The notes below the pieces were generated by a model. That model searched no databases. It saw nothing but the letters and a program-made list of their open reading frames with translations, and had not been told where the DNA came from. Of a stretch of 35,302 nucleotides of DNA, positions 1 through 10,467 are shown one piece after another; the stretch's first letter is position 1, and each line of letters begins with the position of its first letter. Origin of the DNA: Chromera velia (lineage: Eukaryota; Sar; Chromeraceae); NCBI GenBank assembly GCA_018398765.1, contig JAHBMJ010000755.1:5774-41075 (forward strand). Direction: 5' to 3'. The translations under genes and the position numbers were made by a program.

Positions 1-339
1 ACATTTCTATTGCATTATTCATATACGTACATATTTTTTGTGTGGTCGATGTCACAGTCCGACTCATTGTCACCTCAATGATGTTCATAATATGTAATAA
101 CTTCATATTCATTAATTCGATCTGGAACTCAATTTACCAGGCAATTTCAATTAATGCCAATTTGAGGTAATTTTACCTAGCATTTTGCTAGAGTACTAGA
201 CGATCATTTTAATTTTAGTTTTAATTCTATACATTTTTGGGGGGGGATTTGGCGTCGCTAAATCTAGGATTTAACCCTCAATCATCATCATACCTCAATT
301 TATTCATTTTTATTAAAATATTTTTCTCTAGATTTCTCT
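1..339. other. AT-rich intergenic sequence, no gene seen
   Basis: The stretch is AT-rich with many stops in all frames. It has a short poly-G run near 239-246 and simple AT motifs. I see no coding exon, RNA gene or clear promoter here. Confidence 0.6.
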
Positions 340-356
340 GCTAGTTTCTTTGAGAG

Positions 357-608
357 CTAGGCTTTGCACTACATATTTAAAAAAATAAAAGATCGGAAAA
401 ACTTTCTTTTAATGGATTTTTTTTTATTTATCAAGGCAGTCAACATGCAAACAACTGTTGTTCAAGTGTTGCAGGAGTTCATGTTGCAGGGGATGTTGCA
501 TGAAAACTATGTGTTGTTTGCTTGACAAAAAAAAAAGAAAAAAAAAGATCGCCTATCGGAAACTTTCCTTTTTTCTTCTTTTTTTTATTTATGGAGTGCA
601 AAGCCTAG
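357..608. mobile_element. MITE-like inverted-repeat element, copy 1
   Basis: A perfect 14-bp inverted repeat (CTAGGCTTTGCACT at 357-370 and its complement at 595-608) closes a roughly 250-bp non-coding unit. Inside it lie A/T homopolymer runs and a core at 451-473 (starting ACAACTGTTGTTC). This core is repeated identically in a second element near 21.69 kb. Just outside the repeats, similar CTAGTTT...TTGAGAG sequences occur on both sides (near 340-355 and 613-628) and could be a degenerate target-site duplication. No transposase is encoded. The size and architecture fit a non-autonomous element. The superfamily cannot be assigned. Confidence 0.55.
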
Positions 609-628
609 TTTGCTAGCTAGTTTGAGAG

Positions 629-1281
629 ATTAGTGATAGTTGCATGAATTATATCAAATACGCGGCAGCTTGAAATGCCCTAAGGCCTAAGTCGAATGAA
701 CGAATTACCGCAATTTGTATGAATGTAAACTTGCAGCTTGCTTTGACTTCAAAGTTCAAGTTATATACATAAGGCGATGATTGTACTGTTATCGTCTCCA
801 ATTGGCCCTCACTACATAATTCAAGCTTCGCCTGTTGTTTCGTGGTGGAGAACATGCCAGCCAGCCCACACAGAAAGACTCCAAGGTGACGTCAGAGTCA
901 TGCAGCTGGTCCTCTACGAGCAAAATTGAAGGAAGGCAGCGTGAGGCAGTCAGTCCATGCATGAGGTCACTGGTTTGCATTCCGATTTCGTGCCGCAGCG
1001 CGAGTGAACGAGAAGCGGGCCTCCTCCCTCTGGTGGAGGCAGACTCGGGAGGAGAGGAGAAGCACAGAAACAAGGTTGCGTGCCTTAATTCTTTCTGTCA
1101 AAATCACACGTTGATGCTGAATCTGTGGTTCTGACGTCAGAAAGACGGCTTCGCAGGCAGGCACGCAGTGGGGTCCAACAGGTGACGTCGACTCTCTTGT
1201 ACCAACCAATCAGCAGAGAGACCACGCATACGCAAGGAGTGTCTGCTCGAGAGTCACTGTGTCTGTGACTCTGTCAGTCGA
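629..1281. other. Intergenic region with CRE-like motifs
   Basis: No convincing coding exon is seen on either strand. The interval lies immediately 3' of the minus-strand acidic-protein gene and probably includes its 3' UTR. It contains two TGACGTCA palindromes (887-894, 1132-1139) and one TGACGTCG (1183-1190), the recognition type of bZIP factors. Whether they are functional is unknown. Confidence 0.4.
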
Positions 1282-2540
1282 TCAGTCGTCATCATCCCCA
1301 TCCTCGTCCCCCCCCTCATCAGAACCCCCCTCGTCAGACCCCCCCCCGTCCTCGTCGTCCTCATCGCTCGGCCCGTCCTCTGCAGTCAGGGGGGAGAAGG
1401 GGAGACAAGGCTGAGTAAAAGGACGGGTGGAGTACCGTATTCGAGACATGTCAGGAAGAGGGGGGGGGAAGGCTTCAAAGGGATGGGACTGGGAAAAGAA
1501 GGAAAAGAGCAGCCCTCCCTCACGAAGCTTGAAAAGAAACACGTCAGCAACTAAGAAACAAGGAAGGGAAGAGAGGAATCTACACACACAATAAAAGCAG
1601 ATAGACTGCATTGGATAGAATTCTAGGAGGCGAATGTACGGAAGGAAAGGGGACTCTCAAGGATCTTTTTTCCAGGGTGAAGGAGGCTTCGGGATGATAG
1701 ACAGAAAGAGACGAGCACCCTACGACTGAAGAGAGGGTGATGGAACAGTGTGCAAGCTCATAACAAGACAACGAAAAAGGCCATTTCAGCGAGGAAATAA
1801 AAGGAATGCAGAGCAATAATGAAGAAGGAGAGAAGGAACCACATACACTCGACGTGTAGTGGACGACTACCTCATAAACAAAACTTTGACATGACAGAAG
1901 GTCCCTCGCAAGCACCCTGATATCTCTATATGACCCTGTATCGAGAGAGAGATACGCAAATCCAAAGACCCACCGGGGGGCTGTGAAGAATTATCAGACA
2001 GGGCACATACACATTTCAGGTGCTTGACTGACTCACTGACTCACCATCAGAGCCCTCCCCCTCAGACCCGTCTCCGTCGTCTCCGTCATCATCTCCATCG
2101 TCGTCTGATTCGTCGTCTCCGTCATCTGCATGCAAACAGGCGTCGGGAACTGTCCTGTGAAAAATGGTCAGCACGAAGATGCCGGGGAAAGAAGACAAGC
2201 TCTACATCTCGAAACGAAGTTCAGTCATCCACACACACTGAGCCGCAAACAGAAAAGAACGGTGCCCTCCTCCTGTCTGACCATCTTCATCGTCATCGAA
2301 TTCGTCCTCTTCCGGAGGCAGACCGGCTGCACGCAGACATGAAAAATCCAGCGGGAGGCAAAGATTAAAAAAGAAGAAGAAATCCGGGAGAGAAAGCAGG
2401 GAATTTAAAATTTTTGAGGGCGTACCAAATTCGTCTTCCTCATCTTCCCCATCAGGGTCATCTGTCTTGGCGATCTTCGTCTTCGGTTCCTCCTCGTCGG
2501 GAGCATCCCCGCTCTTTCTTTTCGTTCCCTCCTCAGACAT
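1282..2540 (-). CDS. Small acidic Asp/Glu-rich nuclear-type protein (hypothetical)
   Basis: I reconstruct four minus-strand exons: 2540-2426, 2326-2282, 2125-2045 and 1379-1282. They sum to 339 nt, encoding 112 aa plus a TGA stop. Every junction is GT-AG and every intron is phase 1. The N-terminus (MSEEGTKRKSGDAPDEEEP) carries a basic KRK patch and a second one, KTKIAK, that could act as a nuclear localisation signal. The rest is almost entirely Asp, Glu, Gly and Ser, with repeated DDGDD, SDEGG and GDEDG blocks. No catalytic domain is seen. Composition resembles prothymosin-like or histone-chaperone acidic tails, but this is not a homology claim. The first exon starts about 960 bp from the start codon of the helicase gene on the other strand, so the two may share a promoter region. 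Acidic low-complexity exons are easy to over-predict. The consistent frame and splice sites are the main support. Confidence 0.6.
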
Positions 2541-3503
2541 CGCACAGGCAAAACTTTCAATTAAGTTTCACGAATAATCACAAAACTGAATTTGCAATCG
2601 GCACTCTCCAAAAAAACACGCAAGAGGAGACGAGACCACAAAATCACGACCAAAGTCTGAATCTGTACAAGAATGCTGAACTGCCTAGCATTTTTACAAT
2701 GTCGACATTCTGTATTATCGGGACGACTGCTGCACAAGCAGGGGCTCTGCAGGGGCACCGACATGCACCGACCTCTCGTAGAGATTCGTGGAGACGATCG
2801 GCACGTCAAATGCGTCTCCTATAGCTAAGGTGAAAGAGACGGCTGGCGGCCGCGGCACACGCGCGGGCGTGCGTCAAAAAGTGACTCAAATTAACGCGCG
2901 CGGCCCGCGGCGCCGCGCGCTGCCAGGGCGCGAGGCGGGCCGGGCCGGGCCGGGCCCAGCGAAAACTGCATGTACGTGGCGCGCTCATGCACATGCATGC
3001 AGTGCATGAATGCACGTAGACGGCGGAGGAGTCAGTGAGATTCAGTGAGGACGCTGGAGCTGGTCAAGAGACAACTGCGGAGTCAGTGCGGACTCAAGCT
3101 TGGTGAATGACACGCTTACAGGACTCTTGAGGACGGCGCAAACCGAATCTGCAGCATCATTCGAACAAAGGATAGCATTCGTGGGGTGTTCCACATTCGC
3201 ACTAGGGAGACGGGCCGGATTGTCGACGTTTAGATTTGTCCGGGCAGATGCCGTGAGATTGCGTGTTTTGCCTTTCTCGTCTCTGCTTTTCGATCGCGGC
3301 GTGATTACAGACGGTAGCGATTCGTTCGTGCTTATGAAATATCGGCTTTTGGGACTTGCTAGCGCACCCGATCTATTCAGCTTCCGAATTCCTCTGCATT
3401 GCTCTGTTTTCTGGAACAGCCTTCAAGCCAAATCGCAAAATCCGTCGGCAGTGAGTCATCGTAATTGGTGACCAGTCTAAAGGTGCCCTGGGATTTGGAC
3501 CCG
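2541..3503. promoter_or_regulatory. Divergent promoter region with GC island
   Basis: This interval separates the start of the minus-strand acidic-protein gene from the start of the plus-strand helicase gene. A strongly GC- and CpG-rich core lies at about 2840-2962, including tandem GGGCC units near 2938-2957. It is followed by TGCATG-rich sequence at about 2970-3015. In this AT/CT-rich neighbourhood such an island is the best promoter candidate for both genes. No TATA box or transcription start can be fixed from the sequence. Confidence 0.45.
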
Positions 3504-6500
3504 ATGACTGCCTCACCTGCGGCTGTGGCCAACGTCAAGGCTGCCCTGCGGAATTCTGAAAATCGTGCAATTTTCGAAGATGCCTTTTTCTCTTCGTCTG
3601 ACCTTCTGAACAAAAGAAAAGAAGTTTCAGACTTCTTTGAATTTTTCGGGCGTTTTCTCCCTGTGTTGGAACGGCAGGCAGCAGTAGCGGCAGGGGGAGG
3701 GGGGGGGGGCGCTTCAGGGGGGGGAGATGTCCCTCCAGTTCCTGATGAAAAGATCCCCTCCCAATATCACCGTCGGTACAGAATGAACTTTCTCGTGGTC
3801 CTGCAGCAAAGCCGTGCTGAGAGGATTCTTAGCCGTTTGGGGTTCGAGAAGGAGGAGGTGGAGGTCTGCAGACTGGCCATCCACCTGTTTGAAGAATTTC
3901 GAAGGAAAACTGCGCACAACAAACTGAGGAAACTGATCGGAGACAAGAAAAAACTTCCCATTGCTTCCTATGAATCCAAACTTTTGGAGGCCCTGGATTC
4001 TTGTCGTGTGGTTTTGGTGGTTGGAGACACAGGTCGGTATGTCAGTCATAAAAGAGAATTTGCGAATTGAGAATTCACCTAATCAATCGGTGTTGTGCCA
4101 CCACACAGTTCAGAGCATCTTCCTTCACATTCGTGCTTGTTCATGCTCTTTAATCTGTCAAGTGTTTTGTGCTCTCTCAGCCTCTGTTTTCGTTCTTCTT
4201 ATCTCCCTGTTTCTTCTTCTTTGCCTCTTGGCTGTGTCCACGAAGTTTTCCGAAGAAGCACATGCACATACAACTGTACTGTTCTGGCTTCTTGCTGATC
4301 GGTGCACTCATGTGTTGACCTCCCTGTCCTTCCGGGTCTCGCTGGCCCTGACGGTGGCTCCTATCTCTCCCATGACACTTCCCGTGCCTTTCGAGGTCCA
4401 ACAGGACAATGTATCAATCAAGCAACCCCAGTTTTATTCTTTCCCCTCCCCTTAAGTGTGTACGTGTCCTTCCTTCTGCAGGCTGCGGGAAGTCAACCCA
4501 GGTTCCCCAATTTCTCCTCCGATCCGGTCGGTACAATTCCATCTGCTGCACCCAACCGCGAAGACTGGCGGCGATCTCTCTGTGCAGACGCGTCTCTCAC
4601 GAGTTGTTGGGGTCTCACGGGTCTGCAGTCGGGTATCAAATTCGGTTCGATTCTTCTCGCACGTCGCGGACGAAAATATTGTTCGTGACAGAGGGTCTCC
4701 TTCTCCGACTCCTCGAGGGCGACCCCGAGTTGGAACAGTTCGATGTGATCGTGGTGGACGAGGTGCATGAGAGACACGTCACCATGGACACTCTCCTAGC
4801 TGTTTTGAGGTCCGTTGCGGGGGGGTAGTTCGCTTTCTGGTTTTGCCTTGAAGTCTCCAGAGTGTTTACTGTCAAGGAAGAAGTAATGATTGGATGGAAT
4901 TGAATGAATGAATGAACGAACGAACGAATGAATGGATGAATGCAGATTGGTCCTCTTCAAACGGGACGATCTCCGGGTTATTCTCATGAGCGCTACAGTG
5001 GATGCCGACCTGTTTGCTGCCTTTTTCGGTATCCCTCCTGAGGGCATTGTGCGGGTTCCTGGGAGGACATTCCCTGTGTCTGTCGAGTGGTTCCCTCAAC
5101 CAGAGGAACCAGAGACGATTCGCCGAGACATTCCTTTCAAGAGAACCAGAGTCACGGGAANNNNNNNNNNNNNNNNNNNNNNNNNNNNNNNNNNNNNNNN
5201 NNNNNNNNNNNNNNNNNNNNNNNNNNNNNNNNNNNNNNNNNNNNNNNNNNNNNNNNNNNNNNNNNNNNNNNNNNNNNNNNNNNNNNNNNNNNNNNNNNNN
5301 NNNNNNNNNNNNNNNNNNNNNNNNNNNNNNNNNNNNNNNNNNNNNNNNNNNNNNNNNNNNNNNNNNNNNNNNNNNNNNNNNNNNNNNNNNNNNNNNNNNN
5401 NNNNNNNNNNNNNNNNNNNNNNNNNNNNNNNNNNNNNNNNNNNNNNNNNNNNNNNNNNNNNNNNNNNNNNNNNNNGGGGGGGGGGGGCGGTATGATGATC
5501 AACACCGGGCCCTTTATTTCAGTGTTAGAAAAAATAGATCGAACTGTAGACTCAAAGGAGAGGGGCGACGTCTTGGTCTTCCTGCCCGGTGTCAACGAGA
5601 TCGAGGCGGTTGTAGATGCCGTGAGTGAATTCGCAGACACACGGGGAGGGCGACGTTGGGTTGCCCTCCCTCTTCACAGTCAGATGGCTGTGGAGAAACA
5701 AGACCTTGTCTTTGACGCTCCTCCTGAGGGGGTGCGGAAGGTGATCGTTGCGACGAACATCGCAGAAACATCTGTCAGTCTATGAACACTCGGGCAGCGA
5801 GTTTGTGAGAGTGACAGTAGCGAGCGATCCGCGTTGGCAATCCTTCTGGGCAGGTAGACAGCTGAGGTTTGACTCCGAGTCTCTCTTTGTCCGTTCAAAG
5901 AGCATGCTTGACATACACACTCGGCTCTCCATGATGTTTGGGTGTCTGTCTTGCAGAAAGATCTGTCAGGACTCATGCTGACCTACTGTCCTCTCCTTTT
6001 TCCCCACCGCTTTCTCATTCTTCAGTTTCGCTCTCCGCTGTTTTACTGTACCCTTGCCTTTGTCCGTCCGCAGGTGACGATTGACGGCATCCGATTCGTG
6101 ATCGACTCGGGAAAGGCCAAGGAGCTCGATGTCGAGGTCGCCTCCTCTATCCGTCACCTGCAAGAGCGGTGGATCTCCAGGGCAGCGGCGGAGCAGAGAA
6201 AGGGGAGGGCAGGCCGCACAGGCCCCGGGGTGTGCTACCGTCTCTTCTCACAGGTATGTGAATCAGATAGAAGCAAGCCAGCAAGAAAGAAAGGAGGAAA
6301 AGGGCAGGGACTCAAACGACTTTCTGACCTAGTATGACACTGAAGAAGAAAGTGGGTGAGAAGGAGGGGAGAGAAGAAACGTGACGAGTTCCGTGAAGAA
6401 CGGAGAGGGCAAAGCGGAATGTGAATTCGGTGGAGCTCTAAAGCCATACAGTCCTGTCCCTTCCTGTTTATCAACCTCACCTGCCTGCCTGCCTGCCTGC

Positions 6501-9134
6501 CTGCCTTCTATTTGCCCCCCCCTTTTCTTTCTGCAGCGTTTATTTGACCAGATGGAAAGTTTTGCACCCCCCGAGATCCTCCGATCGCCCCTCGAGCCTG
6601 TGCTTCTCCATGCTCTGGCTCTAGGAATCCCTCTCTCGCTGTTCCACTTAGTTGACTCGCCTCAGAAGAAGAATGTCGACGCTGCCATCCATACGCTCAT
6701 CGTTGCAAGGGCGGTAGCTCTGTCAGATAATTCACCTGCTGATTCGCTTTTCTCTCTTGACGGCGCGTTTGGGGAAGAGGGCACTCAGTGTGCACCCCCA
6801 CCACCACCAGCTGCCCTCACCAGGGAGGGAGAGAGCAGCACAGAGAGTTCCCGTGTACCTCCTCTTCCTGAGGTTGTAGAGGCGTTTCTGCAGAAGCAGG
6901 GGGCCCGGGGCTTTCGGTTGACTCCCCTTGGAAGGATCCTGTCCCGCCTCCCTGTTGCTATCGCTGTCAGTCGTTCGCACTTTCTCTTCCTTCAGCTGCT
7001 TTCGAGCGACCGCTCTTCTTTCTCGTCTCTGTTTCCTCTACCTCTCTTGTCAGCGTGCATGGGGCCGCTTGCGCAACTGATTCTTATGCTGACGTTTTTT
7101 GTTGTCGTTGTTGTCATTTCGAGGCAAACGACACGATGTCTTGTTGCACCACGCCTCTTGAACGACGTCCCTTTGTCAACGTGGTTTCGAAGAAAGTTGA
7201 ACAACCTCATTCTCCCTCCCCCGACCTCCTTGTCTTTATTCTGGTTGCTTTTTTGACCATTCAGGTCGGCCGTCTTTTGGTGGCATCTTCAATCTTCGGA
7301 CAACTGAATAACGCCACTGCCGTCGCGGCCTCAATGTCCTTTCACTCTCTGTTCGTGTCGGAGAGAGAAAGGGACCGAGAGAGAAACAGAAGAGCAGAGG
7401 CACAGGGGAGAGCAGTCTCTTCCTTTGGGGAGAGGCAGGGGACAGGAGGAGACTCCCGCCTTCCTCAGTACAGAGAGGCAGAGCAGGCGGGGCTTCTGCA
7501 CTCCCACGGCGATCTCTCAAGCAACCTGGTGGTCTACCGTCGGTGGTTGTGGGAGAGGAGCGCGGACTCTTCAGGAGGGCATCTGCACCAACACAGGGGA
7601 CGGGGAGGGGGACGTCATGGCCACAGGGCCCGACAATGGGCCCGAGATCACGGTTTGGACGAACATCGTTTGTTTGAGATGAACAAGTTGGCTTCTCAGC
7701 TGGTTGACATCTTGCGTCAGGGACGTGGGGGGGGGCGTGAAGAGGCAGAAAGGAAAAAGGCGAAAGCAAAACCAAAGGATGCAATGGAGCGCCTCGAATG
7801 GCGAGAAGACAAGAGAGCAGAGAGCAGCTCCTCACGTCCATTGACAGAGGCTGAGAAGAAACGCCGGTCGCTGCTGCATGAGTTGAGGGAACTGAAAGAG
7901 AAAGAGGGGCGACGACCACGAGGAGTGTTGAGAGTAGAGGATGGATTTGGAGCGCTTCATCAAGAAGACGAGATGCACGCGGGGTTTGCAGGTCGGGATT
8001 CTGGAGGAGAGGAGGAGGGCGATGGAGTGGAGAAGCGGAAGTCGGGGGGAAAGAGGCGGTGGGATCAGCTGGCAGGTGGGAGAGGAGATGGAGGAGATGA
8101 GGGGGGAGACAGGCAACGAAGAAGGCAAATCGAATTTGAATTGAAATACAGAGGCCATGCTCATGCAGAGGGAATGCGAGGGTTCCTCTCTCAGAGAGAT
8201 GCAGACATTCTCAGGTGGGCGGATTGTTTTTTTGCTTCTCCTATGAAATGTCTTGATGGAGGGATGTGCAAATCTTTCTGAGTTCACCTTCAGCTATCCT
8301 TCCTGTTCTACTGCTTTGCTTTTCTTTTTCCCTTTCCTTCTCTTGGACGATCTGAGTTCCCTCTCTTTCGGCTTCTCTCTTTCTGCTTTTCTCTCTTATG
8401 TGCTCTCTCTGTGGTGTATTCCATGTCTCTCCATATTAGTAATATCTGCCTCCTGCTTACAGGATCCTCTCTGCTCTCTCCCTGTACCCCAACCTGGCGA
8501 TTCCCCTCGAAGGCAACGCCTCGAAGTCGCCTGTCGAGTGCATCTTCGCAACTCGACACGTGCCCTTCGCGTCCGTCCACCCATCATCTGTCCTCAGCAC
8601 TGAGGCTCCGACGATATGCACACGCACGACGACCACTTCTGGCCCTGAGGCCCTGGTGTTCGCTTCCCTTCTGCAGACGCAGAAGCCCTTCCTCCTTCAG
8701 ACCTGCAGAGTTCCACTCCTGCCTGTGCTCCTCCTGGCAGCCGCGCGTGTGGACACGAACGGAGACCTGTCCATGATGATCTTCGACGAGTGGGTACAGG
8801 TCGGTCTGTCAGTCTGTCAGTCAGTCAATGTATCAATCAATTAATGATTCACAAGGGGCAAGCGGGTAGTTTTGCATATATGCAGATGGATGTGGACGGC
8901 GGTGAATGAACATTCATTTGAGTGGGCGAAGTTCATTCTGAGATTGATGAAAGATTTTTTTTTTTCCTCTTCATCTGTGCGAGAAAGAGGCCGGTCACAA
9001 GAACGGCTTCGAGCTGAGATTCAAACGGTCTGCAGAGGTGCGTGGAGTCCTGACTCATTTTGTCTCTGGTTTCTCGTCTTTTCTCTTTATTACCTCTTTC
9101 TGCGTGATCTACTCTTTCTCTCTTCCTCTCTCTC

Positions 9135-9197
<63 letters not shown>

Positions 9198-10467
9198 CGA
9201 TTGATTGGATGGATGGATGGATGGACGGATGCATGCATTGATTGATGGGTTGACTGATTGATTGATTGCTTGATTGATTCATTGATTGATCAGGTTGTCG
9301 TGCCTCCAAAAGAGGCTCTGAGGCTGATTCGGCACGCCCGCACGCTGCGGTGGAATCTGCACCTCCGCATGGATGTTGCGGTGTCGCGTCTTCTGAAACG
9401 TGCTGAGGCGACGAGCAGCGGCATGCGTCAGGGCCTGGGTCGGGGTGCGTGGGGCACAGGAAGAGGAGAGAGGGGGGTGCTGGAAGATCTGAACGAATTT
9501 GGAGGGGCAGAGGGAATTACAGATGCAGACGTAGCAGCAACAGTGGGTGAGTTCTCTGACTCTGCCGCTGCATCCTCGAGTGTTGGGGGGGGGGCTTCGA
9601 GTGATGACTTTGTGGAGGCACTCGAGGACCGGTGGGCGAGGGACCTGCCCAGACAGTAAGTNGGGGGGGCGGAGGGTCGGATTGGGTTCCCTCCGATTTG
9701 TCAGCATGAAGGTGCGCGCGAAGCCTGTTACTCTTTGGAAATTCACAGACCCATTCTTTACCGTCTCTTTCTCTGAGCGCCTTGATCTCTCTCACCGAAT
9801 AAGTAGGCTCTGATGGTGCGAATAGCTCCTCTCTGGAATCTTTGAGATGCTCTAAGGAGAGAACCATGTTACAGTCCAGAACGGTGAGCGTCTACATCCT
9901 GTATCCATCCAAGCAGACAAAATCCTCTCTTTTCTTCTTGTCTTCATTTAATTCCTTTCTCGCTGAAGTAAGAGTTGTGCGCCCCTGTTGCATGCCTGCA
10001 TGCCTCGCTGCAGCACCCCAGACGGTCTCACGAGACTCCTCCGAGACCCCGTGGAAGTTTTGGGAAGGGAGGACTTCGAGGAGTGTCTTCTGGAGTTTGT
10101 GGCTGAGGTTCCTGACTACCCGATTTCGTTGCAGAACATTAACCCGAGGGAGTACTCCGCATACCTTCATCCAGAGGGTGAGGGGGGGGAGATAGAGCGG
10201 GGGGGCACGGCTGATGCAATAAGTGAGCGCCCAGTAGAAGCACCCCGGCATGTACAGGCGCTTCCTTGGTTGTTCTTCAACAGCCTTCGAGATTCGATTT
10301 CCTCCGCTGATGCTGCCCTGACGTCAGACCACTTGACAGTCTCGTGGGCTTGTGAACTGTGTGGAAATACGTTTTTGTACAATCGTATACAAATCGGAGA
10401 TCACAAAGAGAAATGCAAAGCAGCTTGGGAAGCACAAAGTGCTGTCAGCATGGATGTTGCATCTTGA
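3504..10467 (+). CDS. DHX34: DEAH/RHA-type RNA helicase, DHX34-like (probable NMD factor)
   Basis: Exons seen: 3504-4032, 4482-4809, 4946 into the gap, after the gap to 5773, 6074-6253, 6537-6965, 7265-8214, 8463-8799, 9294-9655 and 10014-10467. Away from the gap the junctions keep frame. Helicase motifs are in order: Walker A GDTGCGKST (split by intron 1), QPRR, DEVH instead of [23 protein letters not shown] and QRKGRAGR. The helicase-associated region and a segment [18 protein letters not shown]...DTNGD match DHX34 specifically. The C-terminus carries a zinc-finger-like CELC...H...C before the TGA stop. DHX34 is known as an ATP-dependent helicase acting in nonsense-mediated decay with UPF1/SMG1. 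That role here is inferred. At least 1,360 aa are visible, longer than the human protein, because of Gly- and charge-rich insertions in the 7265-8214 exon. ATG 3504 is the first in-frame ATG. About 100 codons or an intron are lost in the gap. Confidence 0.92.
4902..4941 (+). repeat. GAAT/GAAC microsatellite in helicase intron 2
   Basis: Tetranucleotide GAAT/GAAC/GGAT repeats run up to a few bases before the AG acceptor at 4944-4945. They form most of the 3' part of this 136-nt intron. Confidence 0.85.
5161..5475. other. Assembly gap (run of N)
   Basis: There are 315 undetermined bases inside the helicase gene, ending against a run of G. The reading frames before and after do not match across 315 bases. 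The gap therefore hides an intron boundary or has an estimated length. A further single N lies at 9662 in another G run. Confidence 0.99.
9137..9292 (+). repeat. TTGA microsatellite in helicase intron
   Basis: A long run of GATT/TTGA units with GGAT interruptions (9206-9228) occupies the 3' part of the 8800-9293 intron and forms its acceptor end (TGATCAG). Confidence 0.9.

Noticed and set aside
8872-9144. Possible extra helicase exon in the 8800-9293 intron
   Set aside because: Joining 8799 directly to 9294 is in phase and matches the expected DHX34 order. The candidate would break the frame.
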